DNA from: Phytoactinopolyspora endophytica
Lineage (GTDB): Bacteria; Actinomycetota; Actinomycetes; Jiangellales; Jiangellaceae
Length of the DNA stretch: 12,954 bases
Assembly: GCF_004138495.1 (NCBI RefSeq)
Contig: NZ_ML142850.1
Location: 222,977-235,930 of the forward strand
Direction of reading: 5' to 3'
Shown: positions 1 to 6,543 of the stretch, piece by piece
Position numbering within the stretch: position 1 is the first letter of the stretch
Layout of the letters: every line of letters begins with the position of its first letter
Translations under genes and position numbers: made by a program
Notes under the pieces: generated by a model
The model's input: the letters and a program-made list of their open reading frames with translations, nothing else
What the model was told of the DNA's origin: nothing
The model's database searches: none

Positions 1-762
1 CTCGTGCCCCGGGCTCGAAACCTCGGGGAGGCCGCGGGGCTGTCCGGCCTGGCCGCCCGGTCGAGCGCCGCGGTGACCGCTGCCGTCCGCCACGGCGTCG
101 CCTCGACGCACACCGGTTCGCTTCCGCTGTACGTCGCCGTCATGCTGGTCGGAGTCCTGGTCACGCCTGCCGTCGTCCTCCTGGGCGACGACGTGGCGTT
201 CGCCTCGGTGCGGCCATGGGACCGGGCGTCCCAAGGCCTGGTCGGCGCCGCCACGATCGTCGCCTGCGTCGCCGCCGCCGTGACCCGGCACCGGCTCACC
301 GCCATCCTGCTCGTCTCGACAGCCGGATACCTCGTCGCCGTGCTCTTCGCCATCCACGGCGCACCCGAGCTGGCGCTGACCCAGGTACTCGTCGAGACGC
401 TGGTGCTGCTGATCATCCTGCTCGTGCTACGCCGCGGTTCGGAGCATGCGGCGGCGTCCCCGCGGATACGACAGGGCGCCCGCACCGCGGTAGCCGTAGG
501 TGTCGGAGCAGCGACCACACTCATCGCGCTGGCCGCCACGTCCACTCACACACCATCGCGGGTGGCCGGCGACTTCTTCACCGCCACCGAGGAGTCGGGC
601 GCATCGAACGTCGTGAACACCGTGCTGACCGACGTCCGAGCGCTGGACACCATCGGCGAGGTCACCGTCCTGACGGTGACCGCCACCGGTGTGGTCAGCC
701 TCGTGCTGGTCCGCCGCCGGACCGGCGGGCCGCCACGCCCGAGTGACGAGGAACGACGATGA
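1..762 (+). CDS. mnhA: Mrp Na+/H+ antiporter subunit A, C-terminal part (5' truncated by window)
   Basis: This is the C-terminal part of the large MrpA/MnhA subunit of the multi-subunit cation/proton antiporter in the cytoplasmic membrane. The reading frame is open from base 1, so the N-terminal NuoL-like proton-channel domain lies upstream of the window. What remains shows a membrane segment near the start (LYVAVMLVGVLVTPAVVLL). Next is the DUF4040-type region, with the family signature GAPELALTQVLVETL followed by a hydrophobic helix. Last comes an MbhE-like tail with the motif NVVNTVLTDVRALDTIGE, typical of MrpA C-termini, and a final membrane helix. The stop TGA (760-762) overlaps the ATG of mnhB by 4 bp, as in a translationally coupled operon. 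The identity is firm because of these motifs and the six downstream mnh genes. The true start cannot be seen. Confidence 0.93.
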   Translation, partial: LVPRARNLGEAAGLSGLAARSSAAVTAAVRHGVASTHTGSLPLYVAVMLVGVLVTPAVVLLGDDVAFASVRPWDRASQGLVGAATIVACVAAAVTRHRLTAILLVSTAGYLVAVLFAIHGAPELALTQVLVETLVLLIILLVLRRGSEHAAASPRIRQGARTAVAVGVGAATTLIALAATSTHTPSRVAGDFFTATEESGASNVVNTVLTDVRALDTIGEVTVLTVTATGVVSLVLVRRRTGGPPRPSDEERR

Positions 763-1307
763 CCGACCGACCGGAACACACCGAGGCCCCGCCCGGGCAC
801 CAAAGCCCGAGACCGCGGCTGCTCCCGGCGGCCCACCACCAGCCACTCGCTCGCCGGTCTGTGCTGCTGGAAGTGATCACACGGGTGCTCTATCCGAGCG
901 TGCTGGTCGTGGCCGCCTATCTGGTCGTCGCGGGCGAGGTCCGCAGCGGCGGAGGTTTCCCTGCGGGACTTTTGATCGGTGCCGGCCTGTCGCTGCGGTT
1001 CCTTGCCGGCGGCCCGCACGAGTTCGGCGCCGCCATGCCGGTCAACCCGGCAGGACTTCTCGGCGCCGGGCTCGCCACCATGGCCGGCTACGGACTCATC
1101 GGAGAGATCGCCGGCGACGGAGCGCTGTCCAGCACGACGTGGTCCATCGACCTACCTGTGGTGGGACATCTCGAGGCCTCGACCGCGATGGTCTTCGACG
1201 TCGGAGTCACCGTGCTCGTCACCGGTCTGGTGGTGGACGTGCTGCGGGTGCTGGGACCCGGCACCACACCGCAGGACCAGGAGCCAGCCGAGGAGGACGA
1301 ACCGTGA
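759..1307 (+). CDS. mnhB: Mrp antiporter subunit B (MnhB domain)
   Basis: This is a 182-residue membrane subunit of the Mrp antiporter. A hydrophilic N-terminus of about 35 residues is followed by four hydrophobic segments: around VLYPSVLVVAAYLVVAG, AGLLIGAGLSLRFLAG, AGLLGAGLATMAGYGLI and MVFDVGVTVLVTGLVVDVL. The FDVGV element and the GGGF motif after the first helix match the MnhB family. The usual Gly-His-Asn-x-Pro stretch just before GGGF is replaced by GEVRS, a small departure from the common form. The start is the ATG inside the ATGA overlap with mnhA, and the stop overlaps the GTG of mnhC. By family knowledge MrpB is needed for assembly of the full complex. It is not itself a clear ion channel. 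Confidence 0.92.
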   Translation: MTDRPEHTEAPPGHQSPRPRLLPAAHHQPLARRSVLLEVITRVLYPSVLVVAAYLVVAGEVRSGGGFPAGLLIGAGLSLRFLAGGPHEFGAAMPVNPAGLLGAGLATMAGYGLIGEIAGDGALSSTTWSIDLPVVGHLEASTAMVFDVGVTVLVTGLVVDVLRVLGPGTTPQDQEPAEEDEP

Positions 1308-1666
1308 ACGCCACCAACCTGTCCCTCTCGCTCACCATCGGTGTGCTCTATGCATGCGGAAGCTACCTGATACTGCAGCGCGCCCTGCTCCGCGTGGTGC
1401 TCGGCTTCATCCTGATCGGGCACGGCGCGAACCTGCTTCTGCTGATGGCCGGGGGCGAAGCCGGTCCGGTGCCGCACACCGGCACACCGGCCGGTGAAGC
1501 GTCCGACCCACTCCCACAGGCGATGGCGATCACCGCGGTGGTCATCACGTTCGGTACGACGGCGCTGTTGCTCGGCCTGGTCTATCGCGCGATCGTGCTG
1601 CACGGCGACGACCTGCATGCCAGTGATCCGCGCTCGACCCTTCCGCACAAAGGCGAACCGAAATGA
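1304..1666 (+). CDS. mnhC: Mrp antiporter subunit C (NuoK-like)
   Basis: This is a 120-residue polytopic protein of the NuoK/MnhC family, matching the usual 110-125 residues. Three membrane helices are visible: LTIGVLYACGSYLILQ, LRVVLGFILIGHGANLLLLM, and the AITAVVITFGTTALLLGLVY stretch. The third follows the signature DPLPQAMAITAVVI, which is typical of MrpC. The start is GTG, chosen because it sits in a 4-bp GTGA overlap with the end of mnhB. An upstream reading in the same frame would overlap most of mnhB and has no family similarity. The stop overlaps the ATG of mnhD. In the complex this subunit is expected to pack next to the MrpD channel subunit, as NuoK does in complex I. Confidence 0.93.
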   Translation: MNATNLSLSLTIGVLYACGSYLILQRALLRVVLGFILIGHGANLLLLMAGGEAGPVPHTGTPAGEASDPLPQAMAITAVVITFGTTALLLGLVYRAIVLHGDDLHASDPRSTLPHKGEPK

Positions 1667-3198
1667 GCGCGGCCGTTCCGGTTCTGGTGCTGGGCCCCCT
1701 GCTGGGCTCGGCGATCTCACTGCTGCTGGGCCGCTGGCCCTGGCTCCAGCGGTTACTCGGCGCCGTGGTTCTGACCGGTGCGCTCACCGTCGCGGCGATG
1801 CTGCTCGCCACAGCGGACAGCTCCGGTCCGGTGGTCGCCCGGGTCGGCGGCTGGGACGCCCCGGCCGGCATCACCCTGGTGGCCGACCGGCTCTCCGCGC
1901 TGGTGCTGACGATCGCACTCGCCATCTGCCTGGCGATCTTCCTCTACGCCATTGGGCAGGGGTCGGCCGAGGATCGCGCCGAGCATGTGCCCTCCGTGTT
2001 CCATCCGACGTACCTGGCCCTGGTCGCCGGCATCGACATGGCACTGCTCAGCGGTGACCTGTTCAACCTGTTCGTCGGGCTGGAGGTCATGCTGGCGTCG
2101 TCGTACGTACTGATCACGCTCGGCGCCACATCGGAACGGGTCCGGCTCGGGGCGACCTACATCGTGGTCAGCCTGGGCGCGTCGATGGGGCTACTCACCA
2201 CTGTGGCGCTGTTCTACGCCGTGACCGGAACGGTGAACCTCGCGGACCTGTCCATCGTGCTCGCGGAGGTGCCACCGGCGGTCCGCCACGTCCTGCAGTT
2301 GATGCTCCTGCTCGTCCTGGCCACCAAGGCAGCAGTGGTGCCCCTGCACATGTGGCTGCCGGACAGCTATCCCAGCGCTCCGGCCCCGATCACCGCCCTG
2401 TTCGCGGCTCTGCTCACCAAGATCGCCGTGTATGCGCTGATCCGCACCCAGACGCTGCTCTTCCCGCGCGACGAGCCGTGGCCGCTGCTGCTGGTTCTCG
2501 CCGGCGCCACCATGCTGGTCGGCGTCGTCGGCGGGCTGGTGCAGGCGGACGCGAACCGGCTGCTCTGCTTCCTCCTGGTCGGACACATCGGCTACATGGT
2601 GTTCGGACTGGCGCTGGCGACCGCCGACGGCCTGCGAGGCAGCATCATCTACCTGGTCCACCACATGACGGCACAGGCCGGACTGTTCCTCGTGATCGAC
2701 CTCGCACAACGACGACGCGGCAGCAGCTCGTTGCTCGGCCTCGGCCGGGCGAGCGCCGCCGTGCCGGCCCTCTCCGGTCTGATCCTGCTCGCGGCGCTGA
2801 ACTTCGGCAGCGTCCCGCCGCTCGCCGGGTTCGTCGCGAAGCTGGCTCTGCTCCAGGCCGCGGTCGCCGACGGGACGGCGTGGGCGTTCGTCGTCGCCGC
2901 CGTGGCCATCGTCGCCGCGCTGCTGACCCTTGCCGCCATGGGCCGGATCTTCGTGCAGGTCTACTGGGGCGCTCCGCCTGCCGACCAGAAGGAGCCGGAC
3001 GGCGACGCCATCCACACGGGGAGCCGAGGTTCCATGCGACTGATGTACGGGGCCACCACCGTGGTGGTGTCCGCAGGGATCGCTCTGGCCGTCGCCGCCC
3101 AGCCGCTTGCCGCGGTCACCAGCCGGGCAGCCGACGACCTGACCGCGCGCACGCCGTACCAACAGTCGGTCCTCGGCGACCTCGGAGGTGCGTCATGA
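1663..3198 (+). CDS. mnhD: Mrp antiporter subunit D (complex I NuoM/N-like channel)
   Basis: This 511-residue subunit belongs to the proton-conducting membrane transporter family shared with NuoL/M/N of complex I, and the length is normal for MrpD. The fold is a series of about 14 hydrophobic helices. The conserved glutamate lies at about residue 141 in LFVGLEVML. A conserved lysine lies at about 222 in LATKAAVVPLHMWLPDSYP, followed by the family motif PAPITALFAALLTKIAVYAL with a further lysine near 253. In studied Mrp systems the corresponding Glu and Lys are needed for antiport. All of these charged residues are present here, so the subunit looks functional. The gene overlaps mnhC and mnhE by 4 bp each, which suggests coupled translation and a fixed stoichiometry. 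Confidence 0.95.
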   Translation: MSAAVPVLVLGPLLGSAISLLLGRWPWLQRLLGAVVLTGALTVAAMLLATADSSGPVVARVGGWDAPAGITLVADRLSALVLTIALAICLAIFLYAIGQGSAEDRAEHVPSVFHPTYLALVAGIDMALLSGDLFNLFVGLEVMLASSYVLITLGATSERVRLGATYIVVSLGASMGLLTTVALFYAVTGTVNLADLSIVLAEVPPAVRHVLQLMLLLVLATKAAVVPLHMWLPDSYPSAPAPITALFAALLTKIAVYALIRTQTLLFPRDEPWPLLLVLAGATMLVGVVGGLVQADANRLLCFLLVGHIGYMVFGLALATADGLRGSIIYLVHHMTAQAGLFLVIDLAQRRRGSSSLLGLGRASAAVPALSGLILLAALNFGSVPPLAGFVAKLALLQAAVADGTAWAFVVAAVAIVAALLTLAAMGRIFVQVYWGAPPADQKEPDGDAIHTGSRGSMRLMYGATTVVVSAGIALAVAAQPLAAVTSRAADDLTARTPYQQSVLGDLGGAS

Positions 3199-3728
3199 TC
3201 TGGCGGCGGCACATCGGCGACCGCGTGCTGCTCGGCACGTGGCTGCTGATCCTGTGGTGCCTGCTCTGGGGACGTCTGACCCCGGCCGTGGTCGTGTCCG
3301 GGGTCGTCGTGGCCGCGCTGGCCCTCGCCGCGGCCCGGATCCCGGTCCTGCCGGTCGGGATGCGCCCGCGGTGGCGGCGGTTCCCTGCCGCGCTTGCCGG
3401 TCTCGTCACCGACGTGGTGCTCTCGAGCGTCGAAGTGGCGTTCGCGGCGCTGTCGAGACAGACCCCGTACGCGGCAGTGGTGGCGGTCTCCCTCCCGCCG
3501 ATCTCGGACGTCGAGACGACGGTCGTCGCCAACCGGATCTCGATCGTCCCCGGCACGCTGGTCATCGACCTCGACCAGGAGGAGAACACCCTCTACGTCT
3601 ACATCGTCCCGGTCCGCGACGTCGACGACGCCAGACGTAAAGAACGGCACGCGGTCCGGATCGCGGAGCAGACGATCGGCCTCTTCTCCGCGGTAGACCG
3701 CCGGACACCTCGGAGGACTGACACATGA
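3195..3728 (+). CDS. mnhE: Mrp antiporter subunit E
   Basis: This is a 177-residue MnhE subunit. The N-terminus carries two closely spaced membrane helices (residues about 11-26 and 30-48), and a third hydrophobic stretch runs over about 64-86. The soluble C-terminal half has the family hallmark VVANRISIVPGTLVIDLD (residues about 110-127), followed by the beta-rich LYVYIVPV segment. The start is the ATG of the ATGA overlap with the end of mnhD. The sequence GGAGG at 3184-3188 lies 6 nt upstream and serves as a ribosome-binding site. The stop overlaps mnhF. The C-terminal tail is charged and probably cytoplasmic. By family knowledge MrpE supports assembly and is needed for full antiport activity. 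Confidence 0.94.
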   Translation: MIWRRHIGDRVLLGTWLLILWCLLWGRLTPAVVVSGVVVAALALAAARIPVLPVGMRPRWRRFPAALAGLVTDVVLSSVEVAFAALSRQTPYAAVVAVSLPPISDVETTVVANRISIVPGTLVIDLDQEENTLYVYIVPVRDVDDARRKERHAVRIAEQTIGLFSAVDRRTPRRTDT

Positions 3729-3988
3729 GCGTGGTCTTCATCATCACGGGCACGCTGCTCGTCATCGCGGCTCTGCTCGCCTTGGTCCGGATGGTCGCGG
3801 GCCCGACGACCTGGGACCGGATCGTCGCGTTCGACGGCTTCGTGATCGTCACCGTGAGCGGCATCGCCGTGCTGGAAGCGGCGCGTGGAGAAGGTTCCGC
3901 CATCATGTTGCTCGTCGTCGTGTCCCTGCTGGGCTTCGTCGGCAGCCTGATGGCCGTGCGGCTCTGGGGCGAGGAGGAACACCCATGA
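3725..3988 (+). CDS. mnhF: Mrp antiporter subunit F
   Basis: This is an 87-residue protein with three membrane helices, the standard size for MnhF/MrpF. The helices lie near residues 3-24, 36-52 and 59-80. The cytoplasmic loop between the first two carries the family pattern RMVAGPTTWDRIVAFD (residues about 22-37). The sequence GGAGG at 3712-3716 is a good ribosome-binding site ahead of the ATG. The gene overlaps mnhE and mnhG by 4 bp. In some bacteria MrpF homologues have been linked to efflux of sodium and cholate, but inside a complete mnh operon the antiporter role is the sound call. Confidence 0.94.
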   Translation: MSVVFIITGTLLVIAALLALVRMVAGPTTWDRIVAFDGFVIVTVSGIAVLEAARGEGSAIMLLVVVSLLGFVGSLMAVRLWGEEEHP

Positions 3989-4353
3989 CGTTCGCTGAGA
4001 TCGTGAGCTCGGTCTTCCTGCTCACCGGAGCGCTGTTCTCCGTCTTCGGGGCATTCGGTCTCGTGCGTTTCCCGGATGTCGGAGGACGGCTACAGGCGGC
4101 GACGAAATTGCAGGTTCCGGGGCTGCTGCTGGTGCTCGCCGGCGTGGGGGTCCTGCTCGCCGGGACCGAGGAGGCCTTCCAGCTGCTGATCGTCGCGCTC
4201 TTCCAGATCGTCACCGCTCCGGTGCTGGCGCAGCTCGTCGGCCGCGCCGCGTACCGGTCCGGCGACATCCGCGACGATCTCATGGTGGCGGACGACCTGC
4301 AGGAGCATCGGATCTCCGGCCGAGCCGAGAGCCCACCCGAGGAATCCGGCTGA
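3985..4353 (+). CDS. mnhG: Mrp antiporter subunit G
   Basis: This is a 122-residue MnhG/MrpG subunit, the last gene of the operon. Three hydrophobic helices lie near residues 5-27, 43-60 and 65-85. The signature RFPDVGGRLQAATK (residues about 28-41) separates the first two and corresponds to the RFPDxxxRLHAATK pattern of the family. Here the usual His is a Gln. The C-terminal 35 residues form an acidic, hydrophilic tail rich in Asp and Glu, longer than the minimal family core. The start is the ATG in the overlap with mnhF, with GAGGAGG at 3970-3976 upstream. No co-directional gene follows within 4 bp. The next gene has its own promoter, so the operon probably ends here. Confidence 0.93.
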   Translation: MTFAEIVSSVFLLTGALFSVFGAFGLVRFPDVGGRLQAATKLQVPGLLLVLAGVGVLLAGTEEAFQLLIVALFQIVTAPVLAQLVGRAAYRSGDIRDDLMVADDLQEHRISGRAESPPEESG

Positions 4354-4406
4354 CAAGCCTCGGCGCAGCGGCCAACAGCAAGGTGACTCATGGCACGGCG
4401 TCACCG

Positions 4407-4421
4407 GCTGGCGGAGCCAGC
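4407..4421 (+). terminator. Short GC-rich hairpin after the mnh operon (possible terminator)
   Basis: A perfect 6-bp stem, GCTGGC and GCCAGC, with a GGA loop lies 54 nt after the mnhG stop and before the promoter of the next gene. There is no T-run after it. Actinobacteria often use stems without a U-tract, so a terminator role is possible, but the stem is short and the call is weak. Confidence 0.25.
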
Positions 4422-4438
4422 GCAACGGCCTAGCACAG

Positions 4439-4463
4439 GTTTACCGGAGCTTGTGCTGGGTAG
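4439..4463 (+). promoter_or_regulatory. SigB/SigF-type promoter for the hemerythrin gene
   Basis: GTTT at 4439-4442, a 15-nt spacer and GGGTAG at 4458-4463 match the known actinobacterial stress sigma consensus (mycobacterial SigF about GTTT-N15-17-GGGTAT; Streptomyces SigB GNNT-N14-16-GGGTA). Only the last base of the -10 deviates. Predicted transcription starts near 4470, leaving a leader of about 45 nt before the ATG at 4515. Confidence 0.65.
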
Positions 4464-4469
4464 CTCCGG
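4444..4469. repeat. Perfect 8-bp inverted repeat inside the hemerythrin promoter
   Basis: CCGGAGCT (4444-4451) and AGCTCCGG (4462-4469) are exact reverse complements separated by 10 nt. The left arm falls in the promoter spacer. The right arm overlaps the end of the -10 element and the expected start of transcription. It could be an operator or a hairpin at the 5' end of the transcript, and the sequence alone does not decide between them. Confidence 0.5.
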
Positions 4470-4514
4470 ACCCGTGCGGCGTCCAGCCGCCATTTGGTCC
4501 CGTCAGGAGGCACC

Positions 4515-5075
4515 ATGGCCCAGCAGAGCTCGACCGTCGTCGACGTCATCGTCCAGGACCACCGCGAGGTGGAGGAACTGTTCAAACAGGTTGAGGCAGC
4601 GACGGACGCGACGGATCGCCGAAACCTCACGGACCAGATCATCGCCGAACTCGTGCGTCACTCGGTCGCCGAAGAGCAGTACCTCTACCCGGCCATGCGG
4701 CAACACCTGGCGAACGGCGACGACCTCGTCGACGAGGAGATCTCCGAGCACGCCGAAGCTGAGGAAGTCATGAAGGAGCTGGAATCGCTGGACGTGGCCG
4801 ATGCGAGTTTCCAAGAGAAGCTCAACGCGTTGATCTCCGACGTCCGCCACCACATCGAGGAAGAGGAGAACGAGGCGCTGCCCCGGCTCGCCGAGACGTG
4901 CCCGCAAGACGAACTGATCCGCCTCGGTGAGCAGGTGGAACGTGCCAAGCGGGTCGCGCCCACTCGCCCGCATCCCAGCGCACCGGACACGCCACCGATG
5001 AACAAGATCCTCGCTCCCGGAGCGGGCCTCATCGACCGGATACGCGACGCGTTGTCCGGCCGGCAGACCGGGTGA
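4515..5075 (+). CDS. Hemerythrin HHE cation-binding domain protein
   Basis: This is a 186-residue cytoplasmic protein with one hemerythrin-like four-helix domain over about residues 5-130. The metal-ligand pattern is complete: His16 in VQDHREVE, His49 and Glu53 in RHSVAEEQYLYPAM, His79 and Glu83 in SEHAEAEE, and His112/His113 with Glu116/Glu117 in RHHIEEEENEALP. Such domains bind a di-iron centre that senses or buffers oxygen, nitric oxide or peroxide; which one applies here is not visible. The C-terminal 50 residues are Pro-rich and then form a short amphipathic helix. The start chosen is the ATG at 4515, because CAGGAGG at 4504-4510 is an ideal ribosome-binding site. A TTG at 4494 would place that site inside the gene. 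The gene stands alone behind a SigB/SigF-like promoter, which suggests a stress or stationary-phase role. Confidence 0.88.
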   Translation: MAQQSSTVVDVIVQDHREVEELFKQVEAATDATDRRNLTDQIIAELVRHSVAEEQYLYPAMRQHLANGDDLVDEEISEHAEAEEVMKELESLDVADASFQEKLNALISDVRHHIEEEENEALPRLAETCPQDELIRLGEQVERAKRVAPTRPHPSAPDTPPMNKILAPGAGLIDRIRDALSGRQTG

Positions 5076-5132
5076 TCCGCCAGGTGTCAGCGATCGACGG
5101 CCGGCCAATGTCCCATTCCCATCCGTGCCGTC

Positions 5133-5160
5133 CGAGATAACTGTACGGATGGGTATCTCG
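5133..5160. repeat. Inverted repeat CGAGATA-N14-TATCTCG upstream of the DUF6098 gene
   Basis: The two 7-bp arms (5133-5139 and 5154-5160) are exact reverse complements, and their centres are 21 bp apart, which is two helical turns. A GGGTAT hexamer at 5151-5156 overlaps the right arm, but no matching -35 element lies at the right distance. The layout resembles a dimeric repressor operator. No gene other than the downstream one is near. Confidence 0.35.
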
Positions 5161-5292
5161 AATGCACGGGGTCGGCAATTGAAAATTTCGATTCATAATA
5201 ACTACCAGGCTGGGCATCGGGTAATAAATGCCACGATGCTATTTGTGCCTCTGACGATGAGCTTGCGAAAAGGCGAAGGGGTAGCCAGAACA

Positions 5293-5802
5293 ATGAATTC
5301 CCTGCCTCGAATGTCGGGAAGCAGCTGCGAAGCCGTATCGTCAGCGACGACCCCCCGGCAAGGGAGCCGGGCACGCCCAGTACCCGTGATCGACGATCTT
5401 GACGCGCTCGCGACTCTGGTCACATGTCGGCCGCGCATTTACCTGCATTACTCGGACGGCCTGCGATACGACGAACTCAGCGGGTCCAACATGCACTCGC
5501 TCAGGCTTGCCGTGGCTCCGATCGCACCCAAATCCGGCTGGACCGGAAGCGTGACCGAATGGGTGGCCCACCGCATATGCAGCTATCCGACGAACGATGA
5601 GAACGCGTCCGGAAGTCTCTGGCTTCTGCCGGGTCAGGTGACAGGACGTTGGCGCGATGGCGAACTCATCCTTGACATGAATCGCATACGCCCCATCGCA
5701 GAAATCGCTTCGGCGGTCATCTATGCCGCCCGCCGCGTCGACGCCTATTGCCGCCACGTCCCGTCACGTTCCAGGTCGCACCACCACTCCGTCGCCGATT
5801 GA
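5293..5802 (+). CDS. DUF6098-like protein
   Basis: From the ATG at 5293 this is a 169-residue soluble protein. The core (residues about 30-140) has the layout I associate with DUF6098 proteins of actinobacteria. It opens with VIDDLDALATLV and a tyrosine-containing strand (IYLHYSDG). A central region has a Trp near SGWTGSVTEWVAHRI, followed by an SLWLLPGQVTGRW strand and a C-terminal helix ending IYAARR. The function of that family is unknown, and I recognise no catalytic motif. The frame stays open upstream to 5125, but that stretch is AT-rich and intergenic in character and has no similarity, so the shorter form is preferred; ATG at 5257 is an alternative. Base use differs from the neighbours, with ATA, TTT and ATT codons more common, which may indicate acquisition. 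It is transcribed convergently with the next gene. Confidence 0.62.
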   Translation: MNSLPRMSGSSCEAVSSATTPRQGSRARPVPVIDDLDALATLVTCRPRIYLHYSDGLRYDELSGSNMHSLRLAVAPIAPKSGWTGSVTEWVAHRICSYPTNDENASGSLWLLPGQVTGRWRDGELILDMNRIRPIAEIASAVIYAARRVDAYCRHVPSRSRSHHHSVAD

Positions 5803-5805
5803 GAA

Positions 5806-5850
5806 GGCGGTCGCTGATTCGGCGATCGTTGATTCAGCGGTCGTTGCCTC
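5806..5850. repeat. Three imperfect 15-bp tandem repeats
   Basis: Units GGCGGTCGCTGATTC (5806-5820), GGCGATCGTTGATTC (5821-5835) and AGCGGTCGTTGCCTC (5836-5850) follow each other without a gap. The first two share 13 of 15 bases, and the third shares 11 of 15 with each. They lie between the converging stops of the DUF6098-like gene and the minus-strand gene. I see no terminator-like stem in them. Confidence 0.6.
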
Positions 5851-5879
5851 AGGGGGCCGTCTGCTCGGCGTCACAAACC

Positions 5880-6389
5880 CTATGGTGGTGTGGGACCGCT
5901 GGTGGGCGAGACGCGCGGATCGACCGGGCTCTTCTGTGAGCCAATAGGCATGGTGGCGGATTCGTCGGGCACGGATACGGCCAGACCCGAGGCCGCCGTC
6001 GCTGTCGCTGTCGATCCACCAGCCGGCGAGGAACGCTCAGAAGTTCCGTTCCGGCGTCCTCTGGTCACGCGGCGGGCACACCAGACTGCCACGACGCTCG
6101 CACCGACAGCACAGGTGAGAACGGCGCCGGGCCGGTTACGCACGGACGCCCTCACGTTCTCCATGAACCCACCCTGCGTCGGTCGCTGCCCCGCTTCCGC
6201 TACGTCCCCCGCAGTCCGGAAATCACGTGCCATGGACCGAAGCTCCTCGGCGAGCGATCGAAGGCTGTCCGCCGCGCTGGCCATCTGCTCGCTTGTATGT
6301 TCAGCAAGCTGTTCACGTGCTTTTCGAGCCGACACCTGCTTACCTCCGGGCGCCTTCCCATGCCACCTTCGACGCTTCTTTTTGGCCAT
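5880..6389 (-). CDS. Small membrane protein with coiled-coil-like region, unknown function
   Basis: This is a 169-residue protein that I do not assign to a family. The N-terminus is very basic (MAKKKRRRWHGK). Residues about 20-60 form an Ala/Glu/Arg-rich helix with heptad-like spacing (SLRSLAEELRSMARDFR), likely a coiled coil. Residues about 88-105 form one membrane helix (PGAVLTCAVGASVVAVWC), flanked by arginines. The last 55 residues are Ser/Thr/Pro/Ala-rich and probably disordered. The layout resembles small actinobacterial membrane-associated stress proteins, but that is only an impression. The start at 6389 is supported by GGAGG-rich sequence just upstream (AGGAGG about 10 nt before, GGAGG 2 nt before); a GTG at 6398 is possible. 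It is divergent from terC, with a weaker SigB-like motif upstream. Confidence 0.7.
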   Translation of the reverse strand: MAKKKRRRWHGKAPGGKQVSARKAREQLAEHTSEQMASAADSLRSLAEELRSMARDFRTAGDVAEAGQRPTQGGFMENVRASVRNRPGAVLTCAVGASVVAVWCARRVTRGRRNGTSERSSPAGGSTATATAASGLAVSVPDESATMPIGSQKSPVDPRVSPTSGPTPP

Positions 6390-6428
6390 CGCCTCCACAC
6401 CTCCTGCGACGTTCGCACGTCTGCACCA

Positions 6429-6453
6429 ATACCCGGTCTTCGACTCTCCAGTC
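6429..6453 (-). promoter_or_regulatory. Possible SigB-type promoter, minus strand
   Basis: On the minus strand GACT (6453-6450), a 15-nt spacer and GGGTAT (6434-6429) fit the loose Streptomyces SigB consensus GNNT-N14-16-GGGTA(C/T). The -10 is perfect and the -35 is only the minimal match. It ends 39 nt before the ATG at 6389, a sensible leader length, and sits back to back with the stronger promoter for terC. Confidence 0.4.
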
Positions 6454-6465
6454 GGCGAGCACGGC

Positions 6466-6490
6466 GTTTGACACGGAATGCCCAGGGTAT
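6466..6490 (+). promoter_or_regulatory. SigB/SigF-type promoter for the terC unit
   Basis: GTTT at 6466-6469, a 15-nt spacer and GGGTAT at 6485-6490 reproduce the actinobacterial SigF consensus without mismatch. Transcription from it would begin near 6497 and give a leader of about 185 nt before the terC start at 6681. That leader contains a small ORF and a strong inverted repeat. A GCCGATCGGC palindrome at 6512-6521 follows the start. Confidence 0.7.
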
Positions 6491-6543
6491 CCGCCGCGGT
6501 ACGCACCATTGGCCGATCGGCAGCCGACCCGGGAGTATCGACC

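Noticed and set aside
4390..4773. A 127-codon frame overlapping the start of the hemerythrin gene
   Set aside because: It is out of frame with the hemerythrin domain, has Arg/Ser-rich shadow composition, and covers the promoter and inverted repeat.
5151..5156. GGGTAT as a SigB-type promoter for the DUF6098-like gene
   Set aside because: No GNNT element lies 14-17 nt upstream, and the distance to the gene start is about 140 nt.
5125..5292. Longer start for the DUF6098-like gene
   Set aside because: The stretch is AT-rich, contains the inverted repeat nearby and gives a protein segment without family similarity. The family core begins well after the ATG at 5293.
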